A stretch of DNA of 64,000 nucleotides from Halalkalicoccus tibetensis (GCF_037996645.1 NZ_JBBMXV010000006.1:186001-250000), one strand, 5' to 3'; counted from the stretch's first letter, positions 46,178 to 55,962 are shown. The notes: a model not told the origin generated them from the sequence alone. Made by a program: numbers and translations.

Positions 46178-46852
46178 ATGGGCCATATTGAGTTCGATAT
46201 GGACGCTCGCTCGAACGACTCGTCGAAAGCTCCGTCCGAGACCGAGACGGCCTGTTGCAAAGTCGAACGGACAGCGACAGCGTTCGATATCGAGGATGTC
46301 GGCACGGAACTTGTCGACCGTCGGCGGCATCAAGACAGCTATCGCGCGATTGCGGAGCACCTCAATGTTCGCGTCATCGAAGCGGAACTGGACCGTGCCG
46401 ACGTCACCAGCGGCCGTTCCGTTCACGCTGCCCTCGTCGGAGAGGACGTTGCCGAGGCGGTCTACCGGGTTCTTCGGACTGATTCCGGGTCGGACATTCG
46501 CCGCGCGGAACTGCGTGCACGACTAAGTGAGGCAGGGATCGATGTTGACCGTCTCGAGTCGGCGTTCGTCTCTCACGTCACGATCCGCTCACACCTCCAA
46601 AACTGCGTTTCCGTCGATCCCGACAGGTCCCCTCCATCGTTCGAACAAACCGTAAACACAACCCAGTGGGCCCAAACTCGCGCCTCAAACGTCGTCCAGA
46701 GTGCGCTTGACCGAGCCGTCAAGACCGGTCAGCTACAGACCGGCGACCTCGAGGCGGAGCTCTTTGTTCGAGTTACGTGCGGCGACTGTGGCGATACATT
46801 TTATCTGACCGAACTACTAGAGAGCAGATCCTGTTCATGCTCTGAAGCGTGA
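46178..46852 (+). CDS. rdfA: Rod-determining factor RdfA family protein
   Basis: A 224-residue protein of the haloarchaeal RdfA family, whose studied member helps Haloferax adopt rod shape. Typical regions: IAEHLNVRVIEAELDRADV, VYRVLRTDSGSDIRRAELRARL and FVSHVTIRSHLQNC. A C-terminal zinc knuckle shows CGDC and CSC. RdfA genes frequently neighbour archaea-specific SMC-related genes, as here. The start at 46178 may be replaced by 46199. This copy on an accessory replicon is probably a paralogue of the chromosomal gene. Confidence 0.8.
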   Translation: MGHIEFDMDARSNDSSKAPSETETACCKVERTATAFDIEDVGTELVDRRRHQDSYRAIAEHLNVRVIEAELDRADVTSGRSVHAALVGEDVAEAVYRVLRTDSGSDIRRAELRARLSEAGIDVDRLESAFVSHVTIRSHLQNCVSVDPDRSPPSFEQTVNTTQWAQTRASNVVQSALDRAVKTGQLQTGDLEAELFVRVTCGDCGDTFYLTELLESRSCSCSEA

Positions 46853-46943
46853 ACGACCGAAAACAGCGGCAGGTGCCGGTTCTGCGGCGTTTCGGCGGGG
46901 GTCGACGAAACGTATAACGGTGGCTGTGTAATACGGTACCACA

Positions 46944-48908
46944 ATGAAAGAGGGACGTTGCTCCGACCCCTGCCATTCGATCTCTCCGCCATCGGAGTTT
47001 GTCGAGCAGGCGAACGTCACCTCTCCCGAAATCTACGAGACGTTCGAAGAGGAGTGGCCGACCTGTTGGGAACGGGCAGCGTCGCTGCTCGAGTGGCATC
47101 AGTCACACTCGACGGTTCTCGAACCGACGACGAAACCGCCGTACTACCGATGGTTCGTCGGTGGGACACTCAATGCATCGTACAACTGCGTGGATCGCCA
47201 CGTTGAAGCGGGTCGTGGTGACCAGCCTGCGATCCAGTGGGTCCGGGAAACTGGCGGAACAGAGACGTACACGTACGCGGACCTTGAGCGGAACGTAAAT
47301 GCCGTCGCGGCGTCGCTCCGGAAAATTGGAGTCAACACGGGCGACACTGTGGCACTCTACTTACCGCGTCTGCCCGCGCTCCCGATAGTGATGCTCGCTG
47401 CCGCTCGGCTCGGGGCTCCACATGTCGTCGTCTTCGCGGAGTACTCCGCGGACGTCCTCGCCTCGTTTATGGCTGAAACGGACGCCGAAGTCCTCGTTAC
47501 CGCGGATGGCTACCACCAGAACGGCGCGTTTCACCCACTCGAGCCGAAGGCCAACCGGGCTATTGAGCAGCTCGAGTGGGATGTGACGACGGTTTCGGTC
47601 GATCGTACTGGGCACGATAGCGAAGGCTGGAGCGCTGAGTACGACTACGATGAACTCCGATCGAGACACTGGGATAGCAGCGTCGAACCGGTCTCGAGGG
47701 AAAGCGACGAGCCGTTGTTTGTCTGCTATGCGTCCGGCCCCACGGGCGAACCGGTCGGAATGGAACACGCGACGGGATCATATCTCTCGTACGTCGCGTG
47801 GACCACACACGCAGTCCTCGATGTGGCCCCTGGTGACACGCTGTGGTGTCCTGCCGGTATCGAATGGATTACTGGTCATTCCTACATCGTCTACGGACCA
47901 CTCGCTCTCGGGGCGACCACCCTTCTCTACGAGGGTGCACCGGCGTACCCCGACAAAACCCGACCCTGGGAGATCATCGCGGAAAACGAGGTCACGCAGT
48001 TCTACACGACGCCGACGGCGATTCGAGCATTCATGGAGTGGGGGTCGGAGTACCCAAATGCACACGATCTCTCGTCGCTCAAACTGCTTGGAACGGTCGG
48101 CCAGCGAATCGAGCCCGAGACGTGGTGGTGGTTTTACGAACACGTCGGCGGCAGGTCGTGTCCGATAGTCGATACATGGTACCAGGCCGAAAACGGTGGT
48201 ATCGCGATCTCGACGCTGCCGGCTATTCATGAAATGCGCCCCGGATCGGTGGGCAAACCTCTTCCGGGAATCGACGCCGAGATCGTCGACGCAACGGGCG
48301 CTCCAGTTCCGGCTGGCCAGTCAGGGTATCTCGTATTTGAACGACCATGGCCGGGGTTCTTTCGGCCAGTCGGGGACGAAGCGGCAGCCACCGAACTCTG
48401 GACGGAATTCGGCGATCCGCCCAATGAGTGGACCTACTTCTCCGAGGATAGCGCCGTTCGTGAGGATGGGTACATGACCATACTCGGTCGAACTGACGAT
48501 GTCATCAATATCGGTCATTACACAAAAAATCGGGTTCACGTCAGTGAAATCGAACGCGTGATTGAGTCGCTCGACGAGATCGACGACGTCGCAGTAATCT
48601 GTGGGCGACACGAGATCATGGGCGAAGCTCCGTACGCGTTCGTCGTTTGCGAATCAGACCGACCGACGGATGTTCGATCAAAAGTCAGAGAAACAGTCAC
48701 GCGAGAACTTGCGGCGCCGATCTGTCCGGTTGACGTCTACCTCGTCCCCGAACTCCCACGGACATACTCCGGTGGTGTACTCCGGGAAGCTCTCGCCGAC
48801 CTCCTCGACGGGGAACGGCTCGGAGATACGGAACTACTCCGAAATCCGGACGTTCTCGATAATATCGCCGTCGAGATCCGTCATCAGCGAACGAGCCCCA
48901 CCGAGTGA
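46944..48908 (+). CDS. Acetyl-CoA-synthetase-like protein with altered active site
   Basis: A 654-residue protein of the AMP-forming acetyl-CoA synthetase family at full length, with the ACS N-terminal domain (YYRWFVGGTLNASYNCVDRH). Key motifs have drifted. The P-loop YTSGSTGKPKG is YASGPTGEPVG (residues 262-272), losing both lysines. The DTWWQTETGG motif is DTWYQAENGG. The C-terminal catalytic loop PxTRSGK is PRTYSGG (G611 replaces lysine). Without these residues adenylation of acetate is unlikely. Either a pseudoenzyme or a protein adapted to another job; the open reading frame is intact, arguing against random decay. It is followed closely by the thermosome-like gene. Confidence 0.82.
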   Translation: MKEGRCSDPCHSISPPSEFVEQANVTSPEIYETFEEEWPTCWERAASLLEWHQSHSTVLEPTTKPPYYRWFVGGTLNASYNCVDRHVEAGRGDQPAIQWVRETGGTETYTYADLERNVNAVAASLRKIGVNTGDTVALYLPRLPALPIVMLAAARLGAPHVVVFAEYSADVLASFMAETDAEVLVTADGYHQNGAFHPLEPKANRAIEQLEWDVTTVSVDRTGHDSEGWSAEYDYDELRSRHWDSSVEPVSRESDEPLFVCYASGPTGEPVGMEHATGSYLSYVAWTTHAVLDVAPGDTLWCPAGIEWITGHSYIVYGPLALGATTLLYEGAPAYPDKTRPWEIIAENEVTQFYTTPTAIRAFMEWGSEYPNAHDLSSLKLLGTVGQRIEPETWWWFYEHVGGRSCPIVDTWYQAENGGIAISTLPAIHEMRPGSVGKPLPGIDAEIVDATGAPVPAGQSGYLVFERPWPGFFRPVGDEAAATELWTEFGDPPNEWTYFSEDSAVREDGYMTILGRTDDVINIGHYTKNRVHVSEIERVIESLDEIDDVAVICGRHEIMGEAPYAFVVCESDRPTDVRSKVRETVTRELAAPICPVDVYLVPELPRTYSGGVLREALADLLDGERLGDTELLRNPDVLDNIAVEIRHQRTSPTE

Positions 48909-48976
48909 AGTCACCGAATTCCGTCGCCGTCGGGTCCTTTATGTCCTTTCACTCAGTATGTGTGAGAAGATACATC

Positions 48977-50662
48977 ATGGTGGATAATAGCGTGTCTCGC
49001 GGATCATCGATAACGAGTGAAACCGATGACGAGCCTGCAGCGTGGGAGACGAATATGAAGGCAGGGCAACAGCTCGCAGAGGTAATTCGAACGACCCTTG
49101 GGCCGAACGGACTCGACAAAATGCTCATCACGTCAGACGGAAAGATCATCATAACGAACGATGGAGCCAGCATTCTCGATCGGATGAACATCTCCAATCC
49201 CGTCGCGAATCTCGTCGTCACCGTCGCCGAACAGCAGGATTCGAAGGTTGGTGACGGGACGACGACCGCAGTGTTGCTCGCTGGCAAACTGCTGAGCGAA
49301 GCCGAGACGCTGCTCGAGCGTGGCGTTCATCCAACGGCGATCGCTCGTGGCTACCACCTCGCGGCTTCCCACGCGGCCGATGCTCTCGATGACTGGACGG
49401 TTTCAATCGACTTCGACGACGACGATCGACTTCGCGAGATCGCTCGAACCGTGGTAACCGGGAAATGGGACGAATCCGGGACTGAGTTCCTCGCGAACAA
49501 AGCCGTCGAAACCGTTCGGGCGATTGAGCGCGATGGCCGTGTCGGGTTCGAACGGATCACGCGGAAGACCATCCCTGGTGGCTCGTTTTACGACTCGACG
49601 GTTCTCAACGGCCTCGTAATCGACATGAACGAGTCGTCTACGGACGTCGTATCACCGGAAACAGGACTCCCGCGGCGATACGACGACGCTACTATCGCTC
49701 TCATTGACCAAGAGCTCTCGATTGACAAGCCGAATGGAATCGGTGCGGTCGATCTCACATCCTACGAGGACTATCAGGCGCTCCAGGACTACGAACGGGA
49801 CATCTACGAGTCGCACGCCGACGCGATCACTGCCAGCGGCGCCGACGTCGTCTTCTGTCAGCAGTCGATCGACGACCCGGTCCGATATCTACTCGCGCGG
49901 GCGGGTGTGTTGTCCGTCGAACGAACCCGCCGCGACGAACTCCACAAACTGGCTCGCGCGACCGGTTCCCAGCCAGTCACGATCGAGGAACTGAGTTCCG
50001 CAACAGTCGGGACGGCGGAAACGGTGGACAGACGGTCGGTCGGCCCAACCGAAATTACGGTCGTCTCCGGCTTCGACGAGTTCAAACAGGTTTCGGTGCT
50101 GTTCCGCGGCGGCACCGAACACGTCGCCGAGGAGACTAAACGAATGCTGGATAACTGTTTCTACGCACTGAAACTCGCCATAGAGGACGAAGCGATCGTC
50201 CCGGGCGGCGGGGCGACTGAAGTTGGACTCGCACGGGAGCTTCGAACGTTCGCGACCGGACAAGCAGGCAAGGAACAGCTTGCAATCGAGGCCTTCGCCG
50301 ACGCACTGGAGACGATTCCTCGAACGCTCGCCGAAAGCAGCGGAATGGATCCGATTGATGCCATTCTCGAGCTTCGGACCGCTCACCACGATGGCGCCAG
50401 CGCGGCCGGCCTCGACCTACAGACGAAGTCGGTCGCGGATATGACCGAACGGGGTGTCCTCGAACCACTCTACATCAAACGACGAGCAGTCGCGAGCGCC
50501 GCGGAGATCGCGACCATGATCGTTCGCGTCGACGACAATGTCTCCGTCACCGGCGATCACGGTACTCACGAGCACGACCACGACCACGACCATGGCCCGA
50601 GCGGTGCCGTCCACAGCACAGAGGGGTATCCGTGGGCTGTCGGCCACTCGATGGGCCACTGA
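48977..50662 (+). CDS. Divergent thermosome (group II chaperonin)-like protein with His-rich tail
   Basis: A 561-residue group II chaperonin paralogue. ATP-binding motifs are kept: TLGPNGLDKML, TNDGASIL, GDGTTTAVLL (D93) and PGGGATEVGLAREL. The apical and intermediate domains are divergent, and the normal Gly-Gly-Met tail is replaced by HEHDHDHDHG and a histidine-containing end (GHSMGH), about residues 528-561, which looks metal-binding. The ATG at 48977 is chosen over an upstream in-frame start. It lies 68 bases after the ACS-like gene. Probably a specialised chaperonin subunit; self-assembly or mixing with chromosomal subunits is unknown. Confidence 0.85.
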   Translation: MVDNSVSRGSSITSETDDEPAAWETNMKAGQQLAEVIRTTLGPNGLDKMLITSDGKIIITNDGASILDRMNISNPVANLVVTVAEQQDSKVGDGTTTAVLLAGKLLSEAETLLERGVHPTAIARGYHLAASHAADALDDWTVSIDFDDDDRLREIARTVVTGKWDESGTEFLANKAVETVRAIERDGRVGFERITRKTIPGGSFYDSTVLNGLVIDMNESSTDVVSPETGLPRRYDDATIALIDQELSIDKPNGIGAVDLTSYEDYQALQDYERDIYESHADAITASGADVVFCQQSIDDPVRYLLARAGVLSVERTRRDELHKLARATGSQPVTIEELSSATVGTAETVDRRSVGPTEITVVSGFDEFKQVSVLFRGGTEHVAEETKRMLDNCFYALKLAIEDEAIVPGGGATEVGLARELRTFATGQAGKEQLAIEAFADALETIPRTLAESSGMDPIDAILELRTAHHDGASAAGLDLQTKSVADMTERGVLEPLYIKRRAVASAAEIATMIVRVDDNVSVTGDHGTHEHDHDHDHGPSGAVHSTEGYPWAVGHSMGH

Positions 50663-50844
50663 CTCCGCTTTCGCCCCGTGATCACAGACCACTCTCGAAA
50701 TCCTCACGGAGCACTACGACCGTAGCGCTCACTGGATTCTTACCATGTTATGCTTTGTAAACCAGCTGAGTCAGTCGAGAACCGAGGTTGAATCACATAG
50801 TAACGAGTATTTTTATAATTCAGCGGAGAATCTACGACGGAAGC

Positions 50845-51444
50845 ATGGCCTCAGCGAACCGACTACCACGGCTCGAAACCTGTATCGATCTGTATCTCGC
50901 CGCGTCCGATCGCTATGGCTCCGACTCGTTTACTGCCGAACAACTCGATCGGGACATTTCGATGCCGGATACCCACCAAACGCTTGAACTGATGATCGCC
51001 TACGGACTCGTCGTACCCGACGAGTCGGCCTACCACATCGCCCGTGAACCCGACGCGTCCGCCGATGCCTGGGAGTCAGCCGCGCGGGATCGCGCGAGGC
51101 TGATCCGTGAGACGATTGCCCGGCGAAACGACGACGGCGAAGCCACCGAAACACGAGTACTGACCCACGAGGCCAACGAGTATGTGAGCGTTTTCGTCGC
51201 CACGTCGGACGACCTCGACGCAATCGTCGAGCGGGTCGAGTCACTCCCGCTTGAGAACTATGACGGCGTCGTGCTCCGAGCGCCAGGACAAGACGCGAAT
51301 CAGATCCAGCGGTTTGCGGACCGACTCTGTGATTCTACGCCGTCAGAGTCGCCGCTTTCGATTCCTCACCAGAAAGAGTACTCGGACGTTACCGGCAACG
51401 TGAAGACCGAGCTAGAGTTCCAGCTGTATCTCAAACAGTGCTGA
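50845..51444 (+). CDS. Haloarchaeal hypothetical protein with HTH-like N-terminus
   Basis: A 199-residue acidic protein. The N-terminus (RLPRLETCIDLYLAASDRYG, FTAEQLDRDISMPDTHQTLE) has a winged-helix-like layout. The remaining part is a mixed alpha/beta domain (THEANEYVSVFVATSDDLDA). ATG at 50845 is preferred over 50788. I do not recognise a named family. Confidence 0.55.
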   Translation: MASANRLPRLETCIDLYLAASDRYGSDSFTAEQLDRDISMPDTHQTLELMIAYGLVVPDESAYHIAREPDASADAWESAARDRARLIRETIARRNDDGEATETRVLTHEANEYVSVFVATSDDLDAIVERVESLPLENYDGVVLRAPGQDANQIQRFADRLCDSTPSESPLSIPHQKEYSDVTGNVKTELEFQLYLKQC

Positions 51445-51454
51445 TATAATTAGG

Positions 51455-51718
51455 TTAGTCTCGGGCAGTTTCGATGTGGGACACCTCTTCGTTAATCGTC
51501 CAGCCGCCCGATTGAAGATTCTGGGAGATCGTGATTTGACGGCCTGCCGAGTCCTCGGCGATGACCGAGTACGTATCCGTATCGATTACCTCATACGTGC
51601 GCTGGCGGCCATTTACCCGGATCGTCTCACCTACCTCGAGCTGGGAAAGGCGGTCAGTGATCTCTTTCGGCGCAAGTGATTCGGATTCGGATGCCGTTTC
51701 GGAGCCGTCTACCGTCAT
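51455..51718 (-). CDS. Small hypothetical protein
   Basis: An 87-residue protein with a polar N-terminus and a beta-rich core (ITDRLSQLEVGETIRVNG, TYEVIDTDTYSVIAEDSAG), resembling small haloarchaeal SH3-like or OB-like proteins. Convergent with the gene at 50845 by 10 bases. Function unknown. Confidence 0.5.
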   Translation of the reverse strand: MTVDGSETASESESLAPKEITDRLSQLEVGETIRVNGRQRTYEVIDTDTYSVIAEDSAGRQITISQNLQSGGWTINEEVSHIETARD

Positions 51719-51866
51719 CTGTCGTTCGTATTCATAGTCGCCATGGTCTTATACTCCTTGCCAGGTGCGGTTGCGGACACTGCCACTCCCGCTACCTTCC
51801 GCCGTCGGTCGCACCCGCTCCGAGCTAGTGGTAAGTTATAACATGATTGGTACGGTACCGTGTTCT

Positions 51867-52454
51867 ATGACCTCTCGGCCGATGCCGCTCGATTCTGACG
51901 CGGTCAGCGATCCCGAAGTGGCAGAACGAATCGAAGACGCAAAATCGGGCTGGTACGGCGATGCCGCGTTTTTCGGAGCCATGGCGCACTGTCCCGAGAT
52001 ATTCACCCACATCGTCGCCGCGTTCGAGTCGTTTGGCCAGCGCGCGAACATCGATACGGAACTGCTCGAATTGATGCGGCTCAAAGTGGCCGAGTCCCAT
52101 CAGTGTGCATACTGTGCGACGGTGCGAACGCTCGATGTTCACGACGCCGTCAAACCGAAAGAAGATGCCGTTTTTGGTGATATCACCGAGGACGAACTTA
52201 CCCGTCGTGAATATCTTGCTGTCTCGCTTGCTAAACAACTCTCGGAGGACCCTCACAGGATCCACGATGACTTTTTCGAGAATCTCCAAGAGGTCTTCAC
52301 AGAAGCTGAGATCATTGAGCTGCTGTTGTTTGGAAGTCTGGAAGTCGGGCTCGATAGGTTCTGTATCGCACTGGAACTCCAACCTACAGACGATAGCGCG
52401 TATCCTGACGACGTGGAGTATCCGCTGGAAAATCCACGTCCAAAGACGGACTGA
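51867..52454 (+). CDS. AhpD/carboxymuconolactone-decarboxylase-like protein
   Basis: A 195-residue protein with the AhpD-like fold. The redox CxxC motif is in ESHQCAYCATVRTLDV, preceded by ELLELMRLKVA, which is the family signature. Such proteins reduce peroxides or act as alkylhydroperoxidase-like enzymes. A TATA-like TTATAAC at 51836-51842 sits about 25 bases before the ATG at 51867, which fits a leaderless transcript and supports that start over 51843 or 51882. Confidence 0.8.
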   Translation: MTSRPMPLDSDAVSDPEVAERIEDAKSGWYGDAAFFGAMAHCPEIFTHIVAAFESFGQRANIDTELLELMRLKVAESHQCAYCATVRTLDVHDAVKPKEDAVFGDITEDELTRREYLAVSLAKQLSEDPHRIHDDFFENLQEVFTEAEIIELLLFGSLEVGLDRFCIALELQPTDDSAYPDDVEYPLENPRPKTD

Positions 52455-52581
52455 ACCTCACCAATACGCGAGTCGTTACGTTCCGTTGTGAGACTTTTTT
52501 CGCTTCTAATCGCCCCTCTCAGATTGAATCCCACGACAATTGCATCAAGCGTATAAATAGCTATGGTTAAATTTGATGAAG

Positions 52582-53403
52582 TTACGCTTGGAGTTCCTCA
52601 CTAACATGGATCTCGTCACCGACATTGATCGTGCCACCATAGTCTGCTTCCGGTATATCAGTAATGAGCATGATCGTGAAAAAGTGCTCAAACGCTTCTT
52701 TAGGTGCCCACTCTGGAAGTGTTTCCTCACGATACTTGGCGAACCGCTGTTGAAAATCGTCGATCGGCTTTCCCGTATCGGGATCACGCGAGGGGACGAC
52801 ACAGCGGGCACAAGCCTCTGCACCTTCAAATCGGATGCCATTAATCTCGAATCCGGAGGGATCGTCACCAAGGAAACGGTCCTCCCAGAATGCCGGAACG
52901 CCACCGATTTCGATGTTCGGTCGAAGACGAATTCGAGCACCTTCAACAGTCATCTCATCAAACCAAGAGGCAAGCTCCTCGAGGGTCTTGGTACTGATGA
53001 CTGAGGGGCCAAGTTTTGGGCGATCGATAAAGGACGGTGGTTCCCGATAACGCAGTTTAACTGGTTCTCCGACGAAATCGCTGAACCACTCGCTTGCCTC
53101 TTCACGTTCAGTTGTGAGGTCGAATGTGTACGTTTCACCACTTTCTCGCATTCGGAGCGTGAGCCGATCTGTATCAGGGTCGAACTCCGATTTTACTTCG
53201 TGTGTGTGATCGATTTCTTTCCCATTGAAGGTCTTTCCAACTGAATCAAAGCGATCCTCAATGACTTTGTTTTCGTTGGGGTCAAGCATCGCGTACTGTC
53301 GGTCGCCTTCAAATGTCCCTCCTTCGTTAATAGTGATCGAATCAACTTCCATCCGGTCAAGCCCTTTAATTGGGTACACCCAGAGGTTCTTGATGTGTGC
53401 CAT
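52582..53403 (-). CDS. MOSC domain protein (YcbX-like)
   Basis: A 273-residue MOSC protein. The N-terminal beta-barrel part starts IKNLWVYPIKGLDRMEV and contains GDRQYAMLDPNENKV; the MOSC part has RIRLRPNIEIGG, FWEDRFLG and the conserved cysteine in CARCVVPSRDPDTG, which binds molybdenum cofactor in related proteins such as YcbX and mARC. The ATG at 53403 is chosen. Probably a molybdenum-dependent N-hydroxylated-compound reductase or sulfurtransferase. No partner reductase is adjacent. Confidence 0.87.
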   Translation of the reverse strand: MAHIKNLWVYPIKGLDRMEVDSITINEGGTFEGDRQYAMLDPNENKVIEDRFDSVGKTFNGKEIDHTHEVKSEFDPDTDRLTLRMRESGETYTFDLTTEREEASEWFSDFVGEPVKLRYREPPSFIDRPKLGPSVISTKTLEELASWFDEMTVEGARIRLRPNIEIGGVPAFWEDRFLGDDPSGFEINGIRFEGAEACARCVVPSRDPDTGKPIDDFQQRFAKYREETLPEWAPKEAFEHFFTIMLITDIPEADYGGTINVGDEIHVSEELQA

Positions 53404-53724
53404 CACACAACATGGTTTAGTTGTCAATATAAATCTTTACGTAGACTAATTTTTACGCCAGTACAAGTTACCGTGTTTCCTATCCTATTCCAATGAGTGC
53501 AAATCACACAAGATCACCCACTCGCTGTACTTGAAACGCTCTGTCTTTGTGGAGTTGGTATCGCGTTGTAGACTGTGCTGAGTAATTCGGTTTGATGAAC
53601 AGCCATCGTACAAGGTCTAAGACTCCTACACTGATGCACTGGAGTGTAGACCAGCACAGATCATGATCGAGATAAAATAGTTAGATATCTATAAGGTGCA
53701 CTATATCGTGGTGTGTGTTGTCGT
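53404..53724. promoter_or_regulatory. Divergent promoter region between MOSC and formamidase 2
   Basis: About 320 bases without a gene, A+T-rich near both starts (TATAAATC about 53430-53437; AGATATCTATAAGG about 53684-53697). Confidence 0.4.
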
Positions 53725-54996
53725 ATGCCAGAAACCGTAATAGAAGTAGACGTGGAGGCTCCAGCGGACGAACAGCCGACCTCAGTCCACAATCGGTGGC
53801 ATCCAGATATCCCATCCGTCGTGACGGTCGATCCGGGCGATCAGGTTCGTGTTGAGTGTCTCGATTGGACTGGCGGTCAGATCACAGATGACGATAATGC
53901 AAACGAAGTCCGGGATGTTGATCTCAATCAAGTCCACTATCTGAGTGGGCCAATTGAGGTTGCAGGTGCTGAGCCCGGGGACCTACTTGTTATGGATATT
54001 CTCGATATCGGCGCACTCAATGAGCGCTGGGAGTATGGCTTTACGGGCATTTTCTCCCAGGAAAACGGTGGAGGATTCCTTACGGATCACTTCCCGGACG
54101 CCGCAAAGGCGATTTGGGACTTTCACGGAACGAAAACGACCTCCCGGCACATCCCCGATGTCCGTTTTGAAGGGATGATCCATCCCGGACTGGTCGGGAC
54201 GGCCCCATCACAGGAACTGCTTGAGGCATGGAACGAGCGCGAACAGACGCTCATGGATCAGCATGCCGAAGACCCCGAATCGATCCACAACCACCCAACT
54301 GGAGAAGAAAATCCGCCTGTCGCGAATCCGCCGGACACGGATGCAGCAGTCATGGGTGAGATGGGCGACGAGGAAGCCGAGGCAGCCGCCCAAGAGGGAG
54401 CCCGGACGGTTCCACCGCGAGAAAACGGCGGCAATTGTGATATCAAGGACCTCTCGCTCGGGACTCGGGTGTACTTCCCAGTCTACGTCGAGGGCGGGAA
54501 GCTCTCGATGGGGGACATCCACTTCTCACAGGGCGACGGTGAGATCACGTTCTGTGGCGCGATCGAGATGGCCGGCTATCTCGATATCGAGCTCGATCTC
54601 ATCAAAGACGGGATGGAAAAACACGGGATCGATCATCCGATCTTTGAACCCGGCCACCGTGGCCCCAACTTCGAGGACTACATCGTCTTTGAAGGATACT
54701 CGGTGACCGAGGATGGCGAGCAACACTATATTGACCCGCACGTCGCCTATCGGCGTGCAGCACTCGAAGCTATCGAGTACCTCAAGAAGTTTGGGTACAC
54801 TGGTGAACAGGCCTATATGCTTCTTTCAACCGTCCCTGTTGAGGGCCGGCAGAGTGGGATGGTCGACATCCCTAATGCCTGTTCGACGCTCGCGATTCCC
54901 AAAGGTGTATTCGAGTTCGATATCAGTCCCTCTGAGCTCGGTGATACGTCGGACCGGGGCCAAGTCGCGATAACTGACGATCCACTAGGAAACTGA
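53725..54996 (+). CDS. Formamidase/acetamidase (second copy)
   Basis: A 423-residue paralogue of the enzyme at 41914-43173, with the same landmarks: VHNRWHPDIPSV, QVRVECLDWTGGQ, DILDIGALN, HPGLVGTAPSQELLEAWNER and GNCDIKDLSLGTRVYFPV. The two copies are clearly homologous over their whole length but differ at many positions, so the duplication is not recent. ATG at 53725 is chosen over the GTG at 53713. No channel gene is beside this copy. Confidence 0.92.
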   Translation: MPETVIEVDVEAPADEQPTSVHNRWHPDIPSVVTVDPGDQVRVECLDWTGGQITDDDNANEVRDVDLNQVHYLSGPIEVAGAEPGDLLVMDILDIGALNERWEYGFTGIFSQENGGGFLTDHFPDAAKAIWDFHGTKTTSRHIPDVRFEGMIHPGLVGTAPSQELLEAWNEREQTLMDQHAEDPESIHNHPTGEENPPVANPPDTDAAVMGEMGDEEAEAAAQEGARTVPPRENGGNCDIKDLSLGTRVYFPVYVEGGKLSMGDIHFSQGDGEITFCGAIEMAGYLDIELDLIKDGMEKHGIDHPIFEPGHRGPNFEDYIVFEGYSVTEDGEQHYIDPHVAYRRAALEAIEYLKKFGYTGEQAYMLLSTVPVEGRQSGMVDIPNACSTLAIPKGVFEFDISPSELGDTSDRGQVAITDDPLGN

Positions 54997-55271
54997 TTTA
55001 GCGTCCTTTCATTCCGGCTCTTGTGACGGCGGCTCTTCAAGCAGCTAGTTATCACTCAGTAAGCGGCAACAGCGAACTGAGGCGCAATCAGGATATTTAC
55101 GACGCGTACCAGCACAAGGATCCTCGAGCGCCGGTATACAGTCACAATCACTCGGGCGGTTCTCTACACAGTGCTTTTTCTCTGCTGGCCGTGCTACCGC
55201 GATGGGTTCCAAACACCGAATCCGAGCGTAGAGGCTACTAAACGCAACGTCAATACGACTGGATTGCCTCG

Positions 55272-55798
55272 GTGACTGAGGGTCACTCAGCGTCCGCTCA
55301 GAGAGATGAAGACGAGAGAAAGGGGTCATCCGACTACGAAACAGCATTGTGCGAGCGCACAGTGGTGAAGTTGCGGCCGAGAACTTTCCAGAACTGCCTG
55401 TTGAGGCAATCAACTGGGAGACCTCAACTCGGATGCAGCGCTCGGCCGGCGTTGCGATCTACGACCAGCAGAGTGAGCAGATCACGATTCGCCTCTCGTG
55501 GGATGCTTATGAAGCGTATGGATGGGAGCAGTTTTCTCGAGTCGTGCGCCACGAGTTAATTCATGCTTGGCAGTATCACGAGTACAGCAAGGCCGATCAC
55601 GGGTCGACTTTCAAACAGTGGGTTGAACCGTTGGAGACGGATCGTCATTGTGAGCAGTACGCTGAGCCGAACTACTGGGTCATCTGTGAGGAGTGTGGAA
55701 GTCGTGATCCACGATATCGCCGATCGAAGGTCGTGAAACAACCCGAGAAGTACTCATGTGGGCGGTGTGGCGGTGCGATCTCGATCGAGTATGTGTAG
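55272..55798 (+). pseudogene. SprT-like zinc metalloprotease-like protein, probably frameshifted
   Basis: The C-terminal 150 residues are a clear SprT-like protein: NFPELPVEAINWETSTRMQR, the zinc motif HELIHAWQYH, and a C-terminal zinc ribbon with CEECG and CGRCG. The natural N-terminus (SSDYETALCERTVV) is in the preceding frame starting GTG 55272. Loss of one base near 55367 separates the two. The downstream frame could still start at GTG 55349, giving 149 residues with all zinc ligands, so activity may survive. Confidence 0.75.
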
Positions 55799-55820
55799 CA
55801 GAGATCTGATCGTCTGCCGC

Positions 55821-55866
55821 CCTTGTTCAACAGACTGCCCTCGATGAGCCATGATGTTGCACAAGG
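55821..55866. repeat. CCTTGTTCAACA dyad (one of four)
   Basis: CCTTGTTCAACA (55821-55832) faces TGTTGCACAAGG (55855-55866) with a 22-bp spacer. One mismatch between the arms. It lies 38 bases before the first origin repeat. Confidence 0.6.
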
Positions 55867-55903
55867 CACTCTACGGACGAGAAGGAGGCATCCGACCAAG
55901 CCA

Positions 55904-55923
55904 GACACCACCCTGCAAGTGTT
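55904..55923 (+). repeat. Origin repeat copy 1
   Basis: GACACCACCCTGCAAGTGTT. First of six copies around the orc1/cdc6 gene; identical over 20 bases to copy 2, 59 bases away. Confidence 0.75.
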
Positions 55924-55962
55924 AATGTACCCTCTATCATCACATTCCGCTGCTACATCAAA

